Shown: positions 55,961 through 64,000 of the stretch, in pieces
How the letters are laid out: each line of letters begins with the position of its first letter
Position numbering within the stretch: position 1 is the first letter of the stretch
Assembly (NCBI GenBank): GCA_963772965.1
Contig: CAVYZU010000011.1
Coordinates: 248,001-312,000, forward strand
DNA length: 64,000 nucleotides
DNA from: AP-15 sp963772965
GTDB lineage: Bacteria; Pseudomonadota; Alphaproteobacteria; ATCC43930; CGMCC-115725
Direction: 5' to 3'
Program-made: the position numbers and the translations under genes
The notes under the pieces: model-generated
Told to the model about the DNA's origin: nothing
The model's input: only the letters and a program-made list of their open reading frames with translations
Database searches by the model: none

Positions 55961-56479
55961 TTACTCCGCGGCGACCGGCCGCGGCTGCGCCGGCGCAGCC
56001 GCGGCCCTGATCTCCGCGTCCCACGGGCCCGGGAAGCGGCCGCGGCCAGTCTTTTCGCGCGAAAAGATGTGGTAATCGACCGGCCATTCCGCGCGCGGCA
56101 TCTCGTAAAATACTTCGACGCCGTTGCCGTCGGGATCGCGCATATAAATCCCGAGCGAGATGCCGTGATCGGAGATGTGCTCGATCGCCTGTCCCTTTTC
56201 TTTGCAGCGGTGATAGAAATCCTTCAAATCGTCGAGCGATTCGAGCCGCCAGGCGAGGTGGTTGAGGCCAACCTGACCCTTCTGCTGCAACAGCGCCTCC
56301 GGCCCCAATTGCATCAGCGCGACCTCATGCGACTGCTCGTTGTCGGCCGACATAAACGCCGCCCAGCCCGGCCGGTATTCGTAAGTGTGCAGCCCGAGCA
56401 AATCCTCGTACCACTGTTTCGAGCGCTCGGCGTCGCGCACATACAGATTGACGTGTTGCAGATACATCGGCTTTTTCAT
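55961..56479 (-). CDS. VOC-family (extradiol dioxygenase/glyoxalase-like) protein
   Basis: 172 residues, one VOC pair. Metal ligands are visible as His9 (LQHVNLYVRD), His74 (GLNHLAW) and a Glu near 122-126 (GNGVEVFYE), the set used by catechol 2,3-dioxygenase-like enzymes. An Ala/Pro-rich tail follows. Close spacing to the HpaB gene (11 bases) suggests it cleaves the catechol-type product that HpaB makes. Confidence 0.8.
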   Translation of the reverse strand: MKKPMYLQHVNLYVRDAERSKQWYEDLLGLHTYEYRPGWAAFMSADNEQSHEVALMQLGPEALLQQKGQVGLNHLAWRLESLDDLKDFYHRCKEKGQAIEHISDHGISLGIYMRDPDGNGVEVFYEMPRAEWPVDYHIFSREKTGRGRFPGPWDAEIRAAAAPAQPRPVAAE

Positions 56480-56490
56480 CTTCCTCTCCT

Positions 56491-57951
56491 CTACAAATTG
56501 TCGTCGTCACGGCCGAGAAATTCGAGAACGCGATCCATGGCTTCTTGTTTTGGATAGATCGAGGCGAGTGCCCGTGCCCGCGTCAGAGGGTCACTGGCAA
56601 AAAAGCGCTCGTACAACACCTGCCGGCTGCCAAAGGCATTACCGGCCAGGTCCCAGGCGAGCCGGAACAGCTTGACCCGATCGCGCGCCGGCGTGGTGTC
56701 GGTCGCCAGATACTGCTCGATGTCGGCCTTTAACGGCCCGTTAAAATCCGCTTCGCTCGGGGTCAGCATAAAGCTGCTCGACCCCAGCAATTGCAGGATC
56801 TCGATCATCCGCGGATAGGCGTTCATAAACAAATTGCGCGGGCTCTCCGCCATCAGCGGATCGGGGCACATCACAGCCCACTCGTCGAGCTTGGCGTCGG
56901 CCTCGGCGGCGCGGATGCAGGCACGCGTCAGTTGTGTCGTCAGCATCAATTCGCCGATCCGCTCTTCGACCTGCGGCAGATGGCCGTTGCCGAGGGTCTG
57001 GGTCATCAGCAGCGCGGTGCCAAGGACGAACTCGCATTTGGCTAGGTTTTTTGCCGCTCCCTGATGCGCCGAATGCACCGAGGAGTGGGTAGCGTGGGCC
57101 GTTGCGTTCAGCCGGTCGACGTCGCCCAGTAAGAAGACCCGCTCCCACGGCACCGTCACATCGTCAAAAAAGACGATGCAATCCATCTCCTCGAAGCGCG
57201 ATCCCAGTGGCTGGTCGAAATGCGAGCGACCCTGGTCAAAGCTGTCGCGGCACAGGAATTTTAGCCCCGGCGTGCCGCACGGGATCGCAAAACTCAGCGC
57301 GAACGGGCTGTGGCTTTCGGTGTGGCGACCCATGCGCGGCGAATAGACCCCGATCTCGTCAGCCAGCGGGCCCAGCGTCGCGAGAATGCGCGCGCCGCGT
57401 ACGACAATGCCGGCATCGGTCTCGCGCACGACTTCGAGCGCCGTCCCTTGCTGAAGGTTGAACACGCCGGTAGGCGTGCGGCTGCGCTGCAGATTGATCA
57501 GTGAATGGGTTAGGGTCAGGTCGTTTTCGCGGATGTATTCGTAGTATCGCACCATGTTCTCGCCGAATTCCGGACGGCCCTTGGCAAAAAATTCGGCCGC
57601 GCCGGCCCAGGCGGCGTAGGTGACATTCATGAAATCGGGGGAGCGGCCCATCATGCCGCAGGTGGCGCGCGCCCAGTTCAGCATCATCGCGCTGCGTCGC
57701 TCGAGGTCCTCGCGGGTGCGCGGGATGATGAATGAGAGACCGACCGGCTCGCCTGAACTTGGCGACACATAGGTCATCTGGTTGCGTAAGTCGGGATCGC
57801 ACTGCATGTCGTAGAGCGAGGCGATCGCGCGGGCGCCGCCCTTAAGCCGAGGATCGGTGGTGACGTCGCGAACCCGCTCGCCGCCGAGCCAGACCTCGCG
57901 CTCCTGTTCGCGCAAGCCCGCGAGATATTGCCTACCGGTACGCACTCCCAT
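56491..57951 (-). CDS. hpaB: 4-hydroxyphenylacetate 3-monooxygenase-type flavin monooxygenase (HpaB family)
   Basis: 486 residues. RTGRQYLAGLREQEREVWLG at the start, SFIIPRTREDLERRSAMMLN, the NLQRSRTPTGVFNLQQGTA segment and VHSAHQGAAKNLAKCEFVLG identify the HpaB family, a FADH2-dependent hydroxylase that ortho-hydroxylates phenols. It needs a flavin reductase (HpaC), not found in the window. Start at 57951 with a GGGAGAGGCG site; upstream in-frame Met residues are unlikely. It leads the aromatic-oxidation cluster with the VOC gene 11 bases downstream. Confidence 0.9.
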   Translation of the reverse strand: MGVRTGRQYLAGLREQEREVWLGGERVRDVTTDPRLKGGARAIASLYDMQCDPDLRNQMTYVSPSSGEPVGLSFIIPRTREDLERRSAMMLNWARATCGMMGRSPDFMNVTYAAWAGAAEFFAKGRPEFGENMVRYYEYIRENDLTLTHSLINLQRSRTPTGVFNLQQGTALEVVRETDAGIVVRGARILATLGPLADEIGVYSPRMGRHTESHSPFALSFAIPCGTPGLKFLCRDSFDQGRSHFDQPLGSRFEEMDCIVFFDDVTVPWERVFLLGDVDRLNATAHATHSSVHSAHQGAAKNLAKCEFVLGTALLMTQTLGNGHLPQVEERIGELMLTTQLTRACIRAAEADAKLDEWAVMCPDPLMAESPRNLFMNAYPRMIEILQLLGSSSFMLTPSEADFNGPLKADIEQYLATDTTPARDRVKLFRLAWDLAGNAFGSRQVLYERFFASDPLTRARALASIYPKQEAMDRVLEFLGRDDDNL

Positions 57952-58291
57952 TACGCCTCTCCCAGCCGGCGAAACTGGGTGCAACATTACGACAAGCGAG
58001 GACGCAAAACCAGCAAGCTTCCCATGCGTCCTGTCACCCAAAACTCGACCAAGAGCAGTTATTTTTCACGTTGGTTCCCGTTAGAGGCGAGCAACGTGCT
58101 CCTCGAGCAGCAGCACCGCTAAAATCACCGGGCTGACGGCTATGCGCCAAATCGTGCTTTCGACAGGATTCACCGAAGCGGCTAGGCCCTGGCCTGGGAA
58201 TCCTGTGATCCTCTCGCCTTTGCTTATAACAGCGCAGGCGAGAAAATCCGGTCGGCCGGCGGCCAACTCCTGGCACAGCCCGCGGGACCGC
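57952..58291. other. Intergenic region without a recognised gene
   Basis: 340 bases between the NAD kinase stop and the HpaB start, both on the minus strand. It must hold the promoter of the aromatic-oxidation cluster. I see no clear operator, tRNA or terminator; open frames here do not look coding. Confidence 0.5.
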
Positions 58292-59080
58292 TCAGGTCGC
58301 GAACTGCTCCTTAAAGACGCGTTCCTCGAGGTTGGCTTCATGGTCGAACAGCAATGTCATCGCGATGTCGCGGTTTTCGTGAACCTCGACGCTGACCACA
58401 TCGCGCGCCTCGGTAAAGTCGGCGACGGCGCTGACCGGCCGCTTTTCGGTTTCGATCGCGTCGATCCTTACTTGCGCCTCATGCCGCAACAACGCGCCGC
58501 GCCATCGCCGGGGACGAAACGCGCTGATCGGGGTCAATGCCAAAACCCCGGCGCCGAGTGGGATAATCGGTCCGTGCGCGGATAAATTATAGGCGGTGCT
58601 GCCGACCGGTGTCGCGACCAGGATGCCGTCGGCCATCAGTTCGTCAATGCGGACGACACCGTCGACGACGATTCTGAGCTTTGCCGCCTGACGGGTTTCG
58701 CGCAACAGCGAGACTTCGTTGAATGCGAGCGCGCGGTGGCGGCTGCCATGCTCGTTGCGAGCCACCATTTCGAGCGGGTGCAGCACAACCGGCTGCGCCT
58801 CTGCCAGTCGCTCGAACAGCCCCTCCGGACGATAAAGGTTCATCAAGAAGCCGACGCTGCCGCGATGCATTCCGTAGATCGGCACGCCTTGCGGCAGAAA
58901 GCGATGCAGGGTCTCGAGCATAAAACCGTCGCCGCCGAGCGATATCACGACCTCGGCAAGCTCGGGCGCGACACAGGGATAAAGCCGATTGAGCTCCGCA
59001 AGCGCTTGTTGGGCGGCCTCGGTGTCGGCCGCGACGACCGTGATGAGCGGCGCGCCAGCACGCGGCGAGGATGCCGTCAC
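58292..59080 (-). CDS. nadK: NAD kinase
   Basis: 262 residues. GGDGFMLETLHRF (the GGDG motif), GSVGFLMN, the FNEVSLLRETRQAAKLRIVV segment and the ATPVGSTAYNLSAHGPIIPL signature identify NAD kinase, which makes NADP. The start overlaps the moaA stop by ATGA, so both share a transcript. C-terminus intact. Confidence 0.93.
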   Translation of the reverse strand: MTASSPRAGAPLITVVAADTEAAQQALAELNRLYPCVAPELAEVVISLGGDGFMLETLHRFLPQGVPIYGMHRGSVGFLMNLYRPEGLFERLAEAQPVVLHPLEMVARNEHGSRHRALAFNEVSLLRETRQAAKLRIVVDGVVRIDELMADGILVATPVGSTAYNLSAHGPIIPLGAGVLALTPISAFRPRRWRGALLRHEAQVRIDAIETEKRPVSAVADFTEARDVVSVEVHENRDIAMTLLFDHEANLEERVFKEQFAT

Positions 59081-60120
59081 CCGCCGGTGACGCTCATGTG
59101 GCGAGCGACAGCCGGCCGGTTGTGGCGACGGTCGATAATGAAATCGTGGCCCTTGGGCTTGCGGCTGATCGCTTCGGCGATGGCGGCAATCAGCGATTCA
59201 TCCCCCTCCGACTGCCGCAACGGGGTGCGCAAATCGGCGGCGTCTTCCTGGCCGAGGCACATATAGAGCGTTCCTGTGCAGGTCAGCCGCACCCGATTGC
59301 AGCTCTCGCAAAAATTGTGGGTCAGCGGCGTGATAAAACCGAGCCGCCGCCCGGTCTCGCGCACGACCGCATAGCGCGCCGGTCCGCCGGTGCGGTAGTC
59401 GGTTTCGTCCAGCGTCCAGCGCCGTTCCAAGCGGGCGCGAACCATCGACAACGGGAGATATTGGTCCAACCGGTTCTCACCGCCGATGTCGCCCATCGGC
59501 ATGACCTCAATAAACACGAGATCAAAGCCCTGATCGCCGCACCAGGCGACAAGGTCGTCAAACTCGTCATCGTTTACGCCGCGCAACGCCACCGTGTTGA
59601 TCTTAACGGCGAGCCCGGCTTCTTTTGCCGCGCGCAGTCCGTCGAGCACGACGTCGAGCCGCCCGCGCCGGGTAATGTCAGCAAACTTCGCGGGATCGAG
59701 CGTGTCGAGCGAGACATTGACGCGGCGCACGCCAGCCTCCCGCAACTCGCCAGCATAACGCGCGAGTTGGCTGCCATTGGTCGTAAGGGTCAATTCGTCG
59801 AGGGCGCCACAGGCGATATGCCGGCCGAGTCCGCGGAACAGCGTCATGATACCGCGCCGCACCAGCGGCTCGCCGCCAGTCAGCCGCAGTTTCCTAACGC
59901 CAAGCTGTACGAAAGCGCTACACACGCGATCGAGTTCTTCGAGCGTCAGCAGCTCGGCTTTTGGCAGAAAACTCATCTCCTCCGCCATGCAATAGACACA
60001 ACGGAAGTCGCAGCGATCGGTGACCGATACGCGCAGATAGGTAATTTTTCGTCCAAAGGGGTCGATCATGTGTGCTCGCTTTGAGGCGACTGCCTCCCTC
60101 TCCATTTTGAAGATAGGCAT
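59077..60120 (-). CDS. moaA: GTP 3',8-cyclase MoaA (molybdenum cofactor)
   Basis: 347 residues, radical SAM. The N-terminal cluster CRDCRFCVYC-like segment reads VSVTDRCDFRCVYCMAEEMS (CxxxCxxC), the C-terminal cluster is in NFCESCNRVRLTCTGTLYMC, and the terminal HMSVTGG is typical. It turns GTP into the pyranopterin precursor for Moco. The start is uncertain: 60120 gives 17 extra residues, ATG 60069 (MIDPFGRKITYLRVS) is a reasonable alternative; no clear ribosome binding site decides. It serves the formate dehydrogenase and other Mo enzymes. Confidence 0.92.
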   Translation of the reverse strand: MPIFKMEREAVASKRAHMIDPFGRKITYLRVSVTDRCDFRCVYCMAEEMSFLPKAELLTLEELDRVCSAFVQLGVRKLRLTGGEPLVRRGIMTLFRGLGRHIACGALDELTLTTNGSQLARYAGELREAGVRRVNVSLDTLDPAKFADITRRGRLDVVLDGLRAAKEAGLAVKINTVALRGVNDDEFDDLVAWCGDQGFDLVFIEVMPMGDIGGENRLDQYLPLSMVRARLERRWTLDETDYRTGGPARYAVVRETGRRLGFITPLTHNFCESCNRVRLTCTGTLYMCLGQEDAADLRTPLRQSEGDESLIAAIAEAISRKPKGHDFIIDRRHNRPAVARHMSVTGG

Positions 60121-60149
60121 GCGGCACGGAAATGTCGCCCCCGATCACG

Positions 60150-60640
60150 TCATCGGGGTCGCCCGCCGTTCGGCGCATCTTCAGGGAACCAGTCACTGAG
60201 GATCTGCTCTTCGGTATACGAGGTGGCTCGCAGCGCCGCTATCGTTGCCGGGTCGAGCTGTTGATATCGTCGGAGGTCGCGTAGCGCCAGATCGGCGAAG
60301 CGTTGCATCTGCCGCTCAATATTGCGATCCAGACCCGTTCTCAGGCTCGGACTCTCTTCCAACAAATCCTCGATCTCTGCCCTGGCGTCCACGATCAATT
60401 CCTCCCAGCTACGGCGCGGTTCCGCGAATACTCGAGTTTAAGGAGATGTCGAACTATTCGCCGAATTTGGTTTTCCAGCTCCCGCCTTACCGACTTACCC
60501 AAATCTTCGATTTCCTCGGCCAGGTTCTGCCAATCGATAACTTGGTTTGAGTCATCGCAAGCGGCCGCCCGCAGGGCCTCCGCTTGCTGTCTTGACCAAG
60601 CGACAAAATCCCGGTCGTACAAATTCGTCGGCTCCGCCAT
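60150..60640 (-). pseudogene. DUF29 family protein, one frameshift
   Basis: About 163 residues after repair of one missing base near 60425-60440. N-part: YDRDFVAWSRQQAEALRAAA, NLAEEIEDLGKSVRRELENQ and HLLKLEY; C-part in the next frame: RRSWEELIVDARAEIEDLLE, the DLALRDLRRYQQ helix and a conserved end, YTEEQILSDWFPED. DUF29 proteins are small helical proteins common in bacteria, often in multiple copies; function unknown. Start at 60640 with a GGGAGC site. Confidence 0.7.
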
Positions 60641-60778
60641 AGCAGCTCCCGCCTCGGGCAACACCGTCTACATAATCCGCAGCGCGGAGGAACCCCGGGC
60701 CGAAACGTCGGAGGATGTTCGACCCGGTATCAAGCTTGACAACTTGTCCCGGGAGGTTCCCTCACCCATCATTGCATC

Positions 60779-61660
60779 ATGAAAGAGTTTACCGTCCGTC
60801 CTACGCCCAACGATCCGCGGTTGACCCGCATTGTTGCCGGCATCGACCACGAGGGAAAGGCGGTAGAAACCACGGTCGTTATGGAGCGGCCGCTGACTTT
60901 GTTTCTAAACGGCCGCGAGATCGTCACGATGATGACGATCGGCGATCATCCCGATTACCTCGCGGTCGGCTATCTGTTGAACCAGAACATGCTGCGGGCG
61001 GACGAGCGCGTCATTGCCATCGACTATGATGACGAACTCGAAACCGTGGTCGTCCGCACCGATTGCGAGACGGATTTCGAAGACAAATTGCGCAAGAAGA
61101 CGCTGACTTCGGGCTGCGCCCAGGGCACGGTGTTCGGCAATCTGATGGAGAAGTTTGAGGAAGTCAGCCTCGACCGCGGTGCGGTATTGCGTACTTCGTG
61201 GCTTTATGCGTTGTCTCGCAAGATCAACACCGCGCCAAGCCTTTATCTCGCGGCGGGTGCGATCCATGGCTGTGTCTTGTGTGAAGAGGATCGGCCGCTG
61301 CTCTACATGGAGGATGTCGGCCGACACAATGCGATCGACAAAATTGCCGGCTACATGCGGCTGAATGACGTCTCGCCGATCGGCAAAATATTCTACACGA
61401 CGGGCCGGCTGACCTCGGAAATGGTCATCAAAACGGTGCAGATGGGAATCCCGATCCTGATCTCGCGTTCCGGATTTACGGCCTGGGGCGTCGATCTTGC
61501 GCGCCAAGCCGGTCTCACCCTGATCGGCCGGGCCAAGGGCAGGCGGTTCATCGCTCTCGCCGGCGCCGAACGGATCATATTCGATGCCGATCAGCGGGCG
61601 GCGGAGGATGAACAGCCCCGGTTTTCACGCAAGGCGAGCCGAGCCGAGGAGGAGGTGTGA
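60779..61660 (+). CDS. fdhD: Formate dehydrogenase accessory sulfurtransferase FdhD
   Basis: 293 residues. The catalytic loop TLTSGCAQGTVFG carries the sulfur-bearing Cys; FLNGREIVTMMTIGDHPDYL, then AVGYLLNQNML, and CVLCEEDRPLLYMEDVGRHN are family marks. It moves sulfur from IscS to the Mo site of formate dehydrogenase, required by the operon at 22145-27772. Its stop overlaps the mobA start (GTGA). The GGGAGG upstream is far from the ATG. Confidence 0.93.
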   Translation: MKEFTVRPTPNDPRLTRIVAGIDHEGKAVETTVVMERPLTLFLNGREIVTMMTIGDHPDYLAVGYLLNQNMLRADERVIAIDYDDELETVVVRTDCETDFEDKLRKKTLTSGCAQGTVFGNLMEKFEEVSLDRGAVLRTSWLYALSRKINTAPSLYLAAGAIHGCVLCEEDRPLLYMEDVGRHNAIDKIAGYMRLNDVSPIGKIFYTTGRLTSEMVIKTVQMGIPILISRSGFTAWGVDLARQAGLTLIGRAKGRRFIALAGAERIIFDADQRAAEDEQPRFSRKASRAEEEV

Positions 61661-62274
61661 ACGTCGTCGGCCTGCTACTCGCCGGCGGCCAATCGCGGCG
61701 CATGGGCGGCGGTGACAAGTCGTTGCGTATGCTGGGTGGCATCTCGCTACTCGAGCGGGTGATCTCTCGGTTGCAGCCGCAGGTCGGGGCGATGGTGATC
61801 AACGCGAATGGCGATCCGACGCGATTTGCCGGTTTTGGTCTGCCGGTCATGGCCGACAGCGTCCCCGATTTTGCCGGGCCGCTGGCCGGCGTGCTGGCCG
61901 GGCTTGATTGGACCGCAGCCAATCGAACTGGATGCGAGTTTGTCGCCAGTGTCGCAACTGATGCGCCATTCTTGCCGTACGACCTTGTGGCTCGGCTGAT
62001 TCAGGGCGCGGAAGAGGCAGGCGCGGACCTCGTCTGTGCGGCCTCGGGCAGACGCGCGCACCCGGTATTCGGGCTTTGGCCGGTGCGGCTGCGCGAGGAT
62101 TTACGGCATGCAGTGGTCGTCGAGGGGGTACGGAAGGTCGACGCATGGACCGGGCGATACAAGCTTGAGACCGTAGCGTTTTCCGACCGCCCGGTCGACC
62201 CGTTCTTCAATGCCAACAACCCTGATGACCTGACCACAGCCGCGGCAATGATTGCCGCCGGCCAGATCACCTGA
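61657..62274 (+). CDS. mobA: Molybdenum cofactor guanylyltransferase MobA
   Basis: 205 residues. The nucleotidyltransferase loop LLAGGQSRRMGGGDKSLRML (GxGxR-type with Lys), the RTGCEFVASVATDAPFLP segment and DPFFNANNPDDL fit MobA. It adds GMP to Mo-pterin to make the MGD cofactor used by formate dehydrogenase. GTG start with GAGGAGG five bases upstream, overlapping the fdhD stop. The fdhD-mobA pair forms a Mo-enzyme supply operon. Confidence 0.92.
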   Translation: MNVVGLLLAGGQSRRMGGGDKSLRMLGGISLLERVISRLQPQVGAMVINANGDPTRFAGFGLPVMADSVPDFAGPLAGVLAGLDWTAANRTGCEFVASVATDAPFLPYDLVARLIQGAEEAGADLVCAASGRRAHPVFGLWPVRLREDLRHAVVVEGVRKVDAWTGRYKLETVAFSDRPVDPFFNANNPDDLTTAAAMIAAGQIT

Positions 62275-62449
62275 TCCCGGATTGCGGCGAGGCTCGGTTT
62301 ACAATCGGTAAGTCCGCTCTGACGGATCGCAAACTCCTCTGACGCCGACGCCTATCGCCGCTGCTTATTAACCTTTCGCAAAGTATCGCCCATAGGACGA
62401 ATAAATCGAATGTTGTTCCTCCAGCTTCGCGATTTATGCATGATTAACT

Positions 62450-63070
62450 ATGGCGACTATCGAACTCAGGATATCGGAACTCTTAGCGGCGCGGCTTTGC
62501 CACGAGCTGGCGGGACCGATAACAGCGCTCGCGAACGGGGTCGATTTCCTCTGCGAACCGGCTTCGGAGCTTGATCGGGAGACATTGGCGCTCGTTGCCG
62601 AAAGCACTCGGCGCGCCAGCAACCGTCTGCAATTCTACCGCTTTGCCTACGGCTTTTCGGGCGGCAGCTGGTCGGGAATGCCGGTATCCGAACTCGCCGC
62701 CGGGTATTTTTTGGGGTCGCGGATCGTATGCAACTATGCCGCGGCCATCTCCCGTCTCCCGCTTCCCCGACAAAAACTCGGCTGCAATTTGCTGATTTGC
62801 GGGGCGGAAGCACTCAACCGCGGTGGATGTCTTACGCTGGATTTAGCGGGTTCGGGTTCGGAGCTCCGGCTTGAAGCTGCGGGCGATGGCACTTCCCTAC
62901 CCCGCGAGCAATCTGACGCGCTGAGCCTCGCCACACCGATCGAAGAGCTGGGCCCGCGAACCGTCCATGGATTTTTCACCGGCCTGCTTGCGAGAGCCCT
63001 GGGCTGGCGCCTCGTTACCGAGGTGCCCGCACCTGGACGGCTTTCTCTAACGACGGTTCCCAAGTCCTAG
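62450..63070 (+). CDS. chpT: Histidine phosphotransferase ChpT
   Basis: 206 residues. The helix LAARLCHELAGPITALANGV carries the phospho-accepting His (CHELAGP); the helical-hairpin dimer and a degenerate HATPase-like domain follow (RQKLGCNLLICGAEALNRGG, LGPRTVHGFFTGLLARALGW). In alphaproteobacteria ChpT passes phosphate from CckA to CtrA. The next gene, on the other strand, is ctrA itself; the two stop codons overlap by 4 bases (CTAG). Confidence 0.9.
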   Translation: MATIELRISELLAARLCHELAGPITALANGVDFLCEPASELDRETLALVAESTRRASNRLQFYRFAYGFSGGSWSGMPVSELAAGYFLGSRIVCNYAAAISRLPLPRQKLGCNLLICGAEALNRGGCLTLDLAGSGSELRLEAAGDGTSLPREQSDALSLATPIEELGPRTVHGFFTGLLARALGWRLVTEVPAPGRLSLTTVPKS

Positions 63071-63816
63071 GCTGCCGCGCTGCCATGCTGCGGGCCATGG
63101 TCGCCCGCACCGATTGCTTGCACCGAGGCCGCAGTTCCGTCGGGCGGGTCGCGCAGAACATAACCGCGTCCCCAGACGGTATCGATATAGTGCTTGCCAC
63201 CGGTGGCCTGAGCCAGCTTCTTGCGCAGCTTGCAGACGAATACGTCGATGATTTTCAGTTCCGGTTCGTCCATCCCACCATAGAGGTGATTGAGGAACAT
63301 CTCCTTGGTTAGGGTGGTACCCTTTCGCAAGCTAAGAAGTTCGAGGATCCCATATTCCTTCCCGGTCAGATGCAATGGCCGGCCCTCGACCTCGACAATG
63401 CGAGCGTCGAGATTGACAACGAGCTTGCCGGTGCGGATGACCAATTCAGCATGTCCCTTGGAGCGCCGAACGATTGCATGAATACGGGCGACCAATTCAC
63501 GGCGATCAAATGGCTTTGTCAGGAAGTCGTCTGCGCCGAACCCCAGGCCTTTGATCTTGTGATCGAGTTCGGCAAGACCGGAAAGGATCAAAATTGGCGT
63601 ACGTACCCGCGCTGCGCGCAACCGCCGCAACACCTCATACCCGTCAATATCCGGAAGCATTAGATCGAGCAGGATGATGTCGTAGTCATAGATCTTGCCG
63701 ATCTCCAGCCCGTCTTCACCGAGGTCGGTGGTGTCGCAGATGAAGTTTTCCTTTCGCAGCATCATCTTAATGCTGGCAGAAGTGGCAGTGTCATCCTCGA
63801 CCAGAAGAACGCGCAT
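63067..63816 (-). CDS. ctrA: Cell-cycle response regulator CtrA
   Basis: 249 residues, OmpR type. Receiver domain: MRVLLVEDDTATSASIKMML, phospho-acceptor Asp in IILLDLMLPDIDGYEVLRRL, Lys in TKPFDR. The wHTH domain is the near-invariant CtrA sequence: GKEYGILELLSLRKGTTLTK, then EMFLNHLYGGMDEPELKIID and VWGRGYVL. It controls replication and cell-cycle genes. Start at 63816 with GGAGGCC; nine more upstream codons are unlikely. Its end overlaps chpT. A candidate CtrA box (63885-63899) lies 69 bases upstream. Confidence 0.96.
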   Translation of the reverse strand: MRVLLVEDDTATSASIKMMLRKENFICDTTDLGEDGLEIGKIYDYDIILLDLMLPDIDGYEVLRRLRAARVRTPILILSGLAELDHKIKGLGFGADDFLTKPFDRRELVARIHAIVRRSKGHAELVIRTGKLVVNLDARIVEVEGRPLHLTGKEYGILELLSLRKGTTLTKEMFLNHLYGGMDEPELKIIDVFVCKLRKKLAQATGGKHYIDTVWGRGYVLRDPPDGTAASVQAIGAGDHGPQHGSAAA

Positions 63817-63884
63817 TAAGGCCTCCAAGGGATCTGTCGGCAACCGCTGACAGCGGCGTCGTGGTTAATCATTACTCCAGGTAG

Positions 63885-63899
63885 TTAACATATCGTTAT
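63885..63899 (-). promoter_or_regulatory. Candidate CtrA binding site upstream of ctrA
   Basis: TTAA-N7-TTAT (TTAA at 63885-63888, TTAT at 63896-63899), one base from the CtrA consensus TTAA-N7-TTAA. It lies in the promoter region of ctrA, whose homologues autoregulate. Another TTAA is at 63865-63868. Confidence 0.5.
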
Positions 63900-64000
63900 C
63901 CGAGCATCAACGTGATAACGACCGCGCTGAAACGGTTTTCTACACCAACCGACGGGATAACGAGGTCTACTACTGGGGTCATTTGCAGCTGGCAGTTAAT

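Noticed and set aside
58081..58341. Small minus-strand gene between NAD kinase and HpaB
   Set aside because: It overlaps the nadK 3' end, lacks a ribosome binding site, and shows no domain.

Overview
The window reads as a GC-rich alphaproteobacterial chromosome. The clearest lineage markers are a CtrA-type cell-cycle regulator next to a ChpT-type phosphotransferase at the right end, short palindromic intergenic repeats of the kind common in Rhizobiales/Rhodospirillales, and a VPxPxxGxGLP-type C-terminal sorting signal. Genus cannot be fixed from the sequence alone. No rRNA, tRNA or CRISPR array was seen.

Layout. 1-9.1 kb: metabolic genes (MaoC fragment, SAM hydroxide adenosyltransferase, SDR) and an accessory stretch holding an IS110/IS1111-type insertion sequence inside a REP-like palindrome, a nonsense-mutated alpha/beta hydrolase, a GMC-oxidoreductase remnant, and the intact divergent GMC/hydrolase pair. 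9.5-18 kb: a hybrid PAS histidine kinase, a gluconate-2-dehydrogenase-like pair, and a cytochrome bo3 oxidase operon (cyoABCD), all on the minus strand after the kinase. 18.3-22 kb: pterin dehydratase, minimal metallopeptidase, uracil-DNA glycosylase, ferritin-like protein and acyl-CoA dehydrogenase. 22.1-27.8 kb: a formate dehydrogenase operon whose catalytic subunit is read through an in-frame UGA (selenocysteine) with a SECIS-like hairpin, followed by a four-cluster Fe-S subunit, an NrfD-type membrane subunit and a small protein. 28-40 kb: envelope and regulatory genes (DUF883-like protein, MscS, two divergent AraC regulators around a perfect FNR/FixK box, glycine-rich secreted proteins, OmpA-like lipoprotein, lipase plus DUF4105). 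40.4-50 kb: an RND pump, a B12-binding radical SAM protein, and an EmrAB pump under an HxlR regulator with a strong palindromic operator. 50-58 kb: GST, dienelactone hydrolase and a minus-strand aromatic-oxidation cluster (HpaB-type monooxygenase, VOC dioxygenase-like protein, ring-hydroxylating dioxygenase alpha/beta, LLM oxidoreductase). 58.3-63.8 kb: NAD kinase, moaA, a DUF29 protein, fdhD, mobA, chpT, ctrA. MoaA, MobA and FdhD make and insert the molybdenum cofactor that the formate dehydrogenase needs.

A recurring theme is broken reading frames in genes that are otherwise conserved to their ends: hybrid kinase, cyoA/B/C, UDG, MscS, lipase, radical SAM, Rieske oxygenase and DUF29 (indels), plus an alpha/beta hydrolase and an OmpA-like gene (single in-frame stops). 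Four of the single-base insertions fall on the same hexamer (GAACTC/GAGTTC) where the conserved frame requires a GANTC site, the CcrM methylation motif. That points to a DNA-level or base-calling cause, so I mark these genes as pseudogenes only provisionally.
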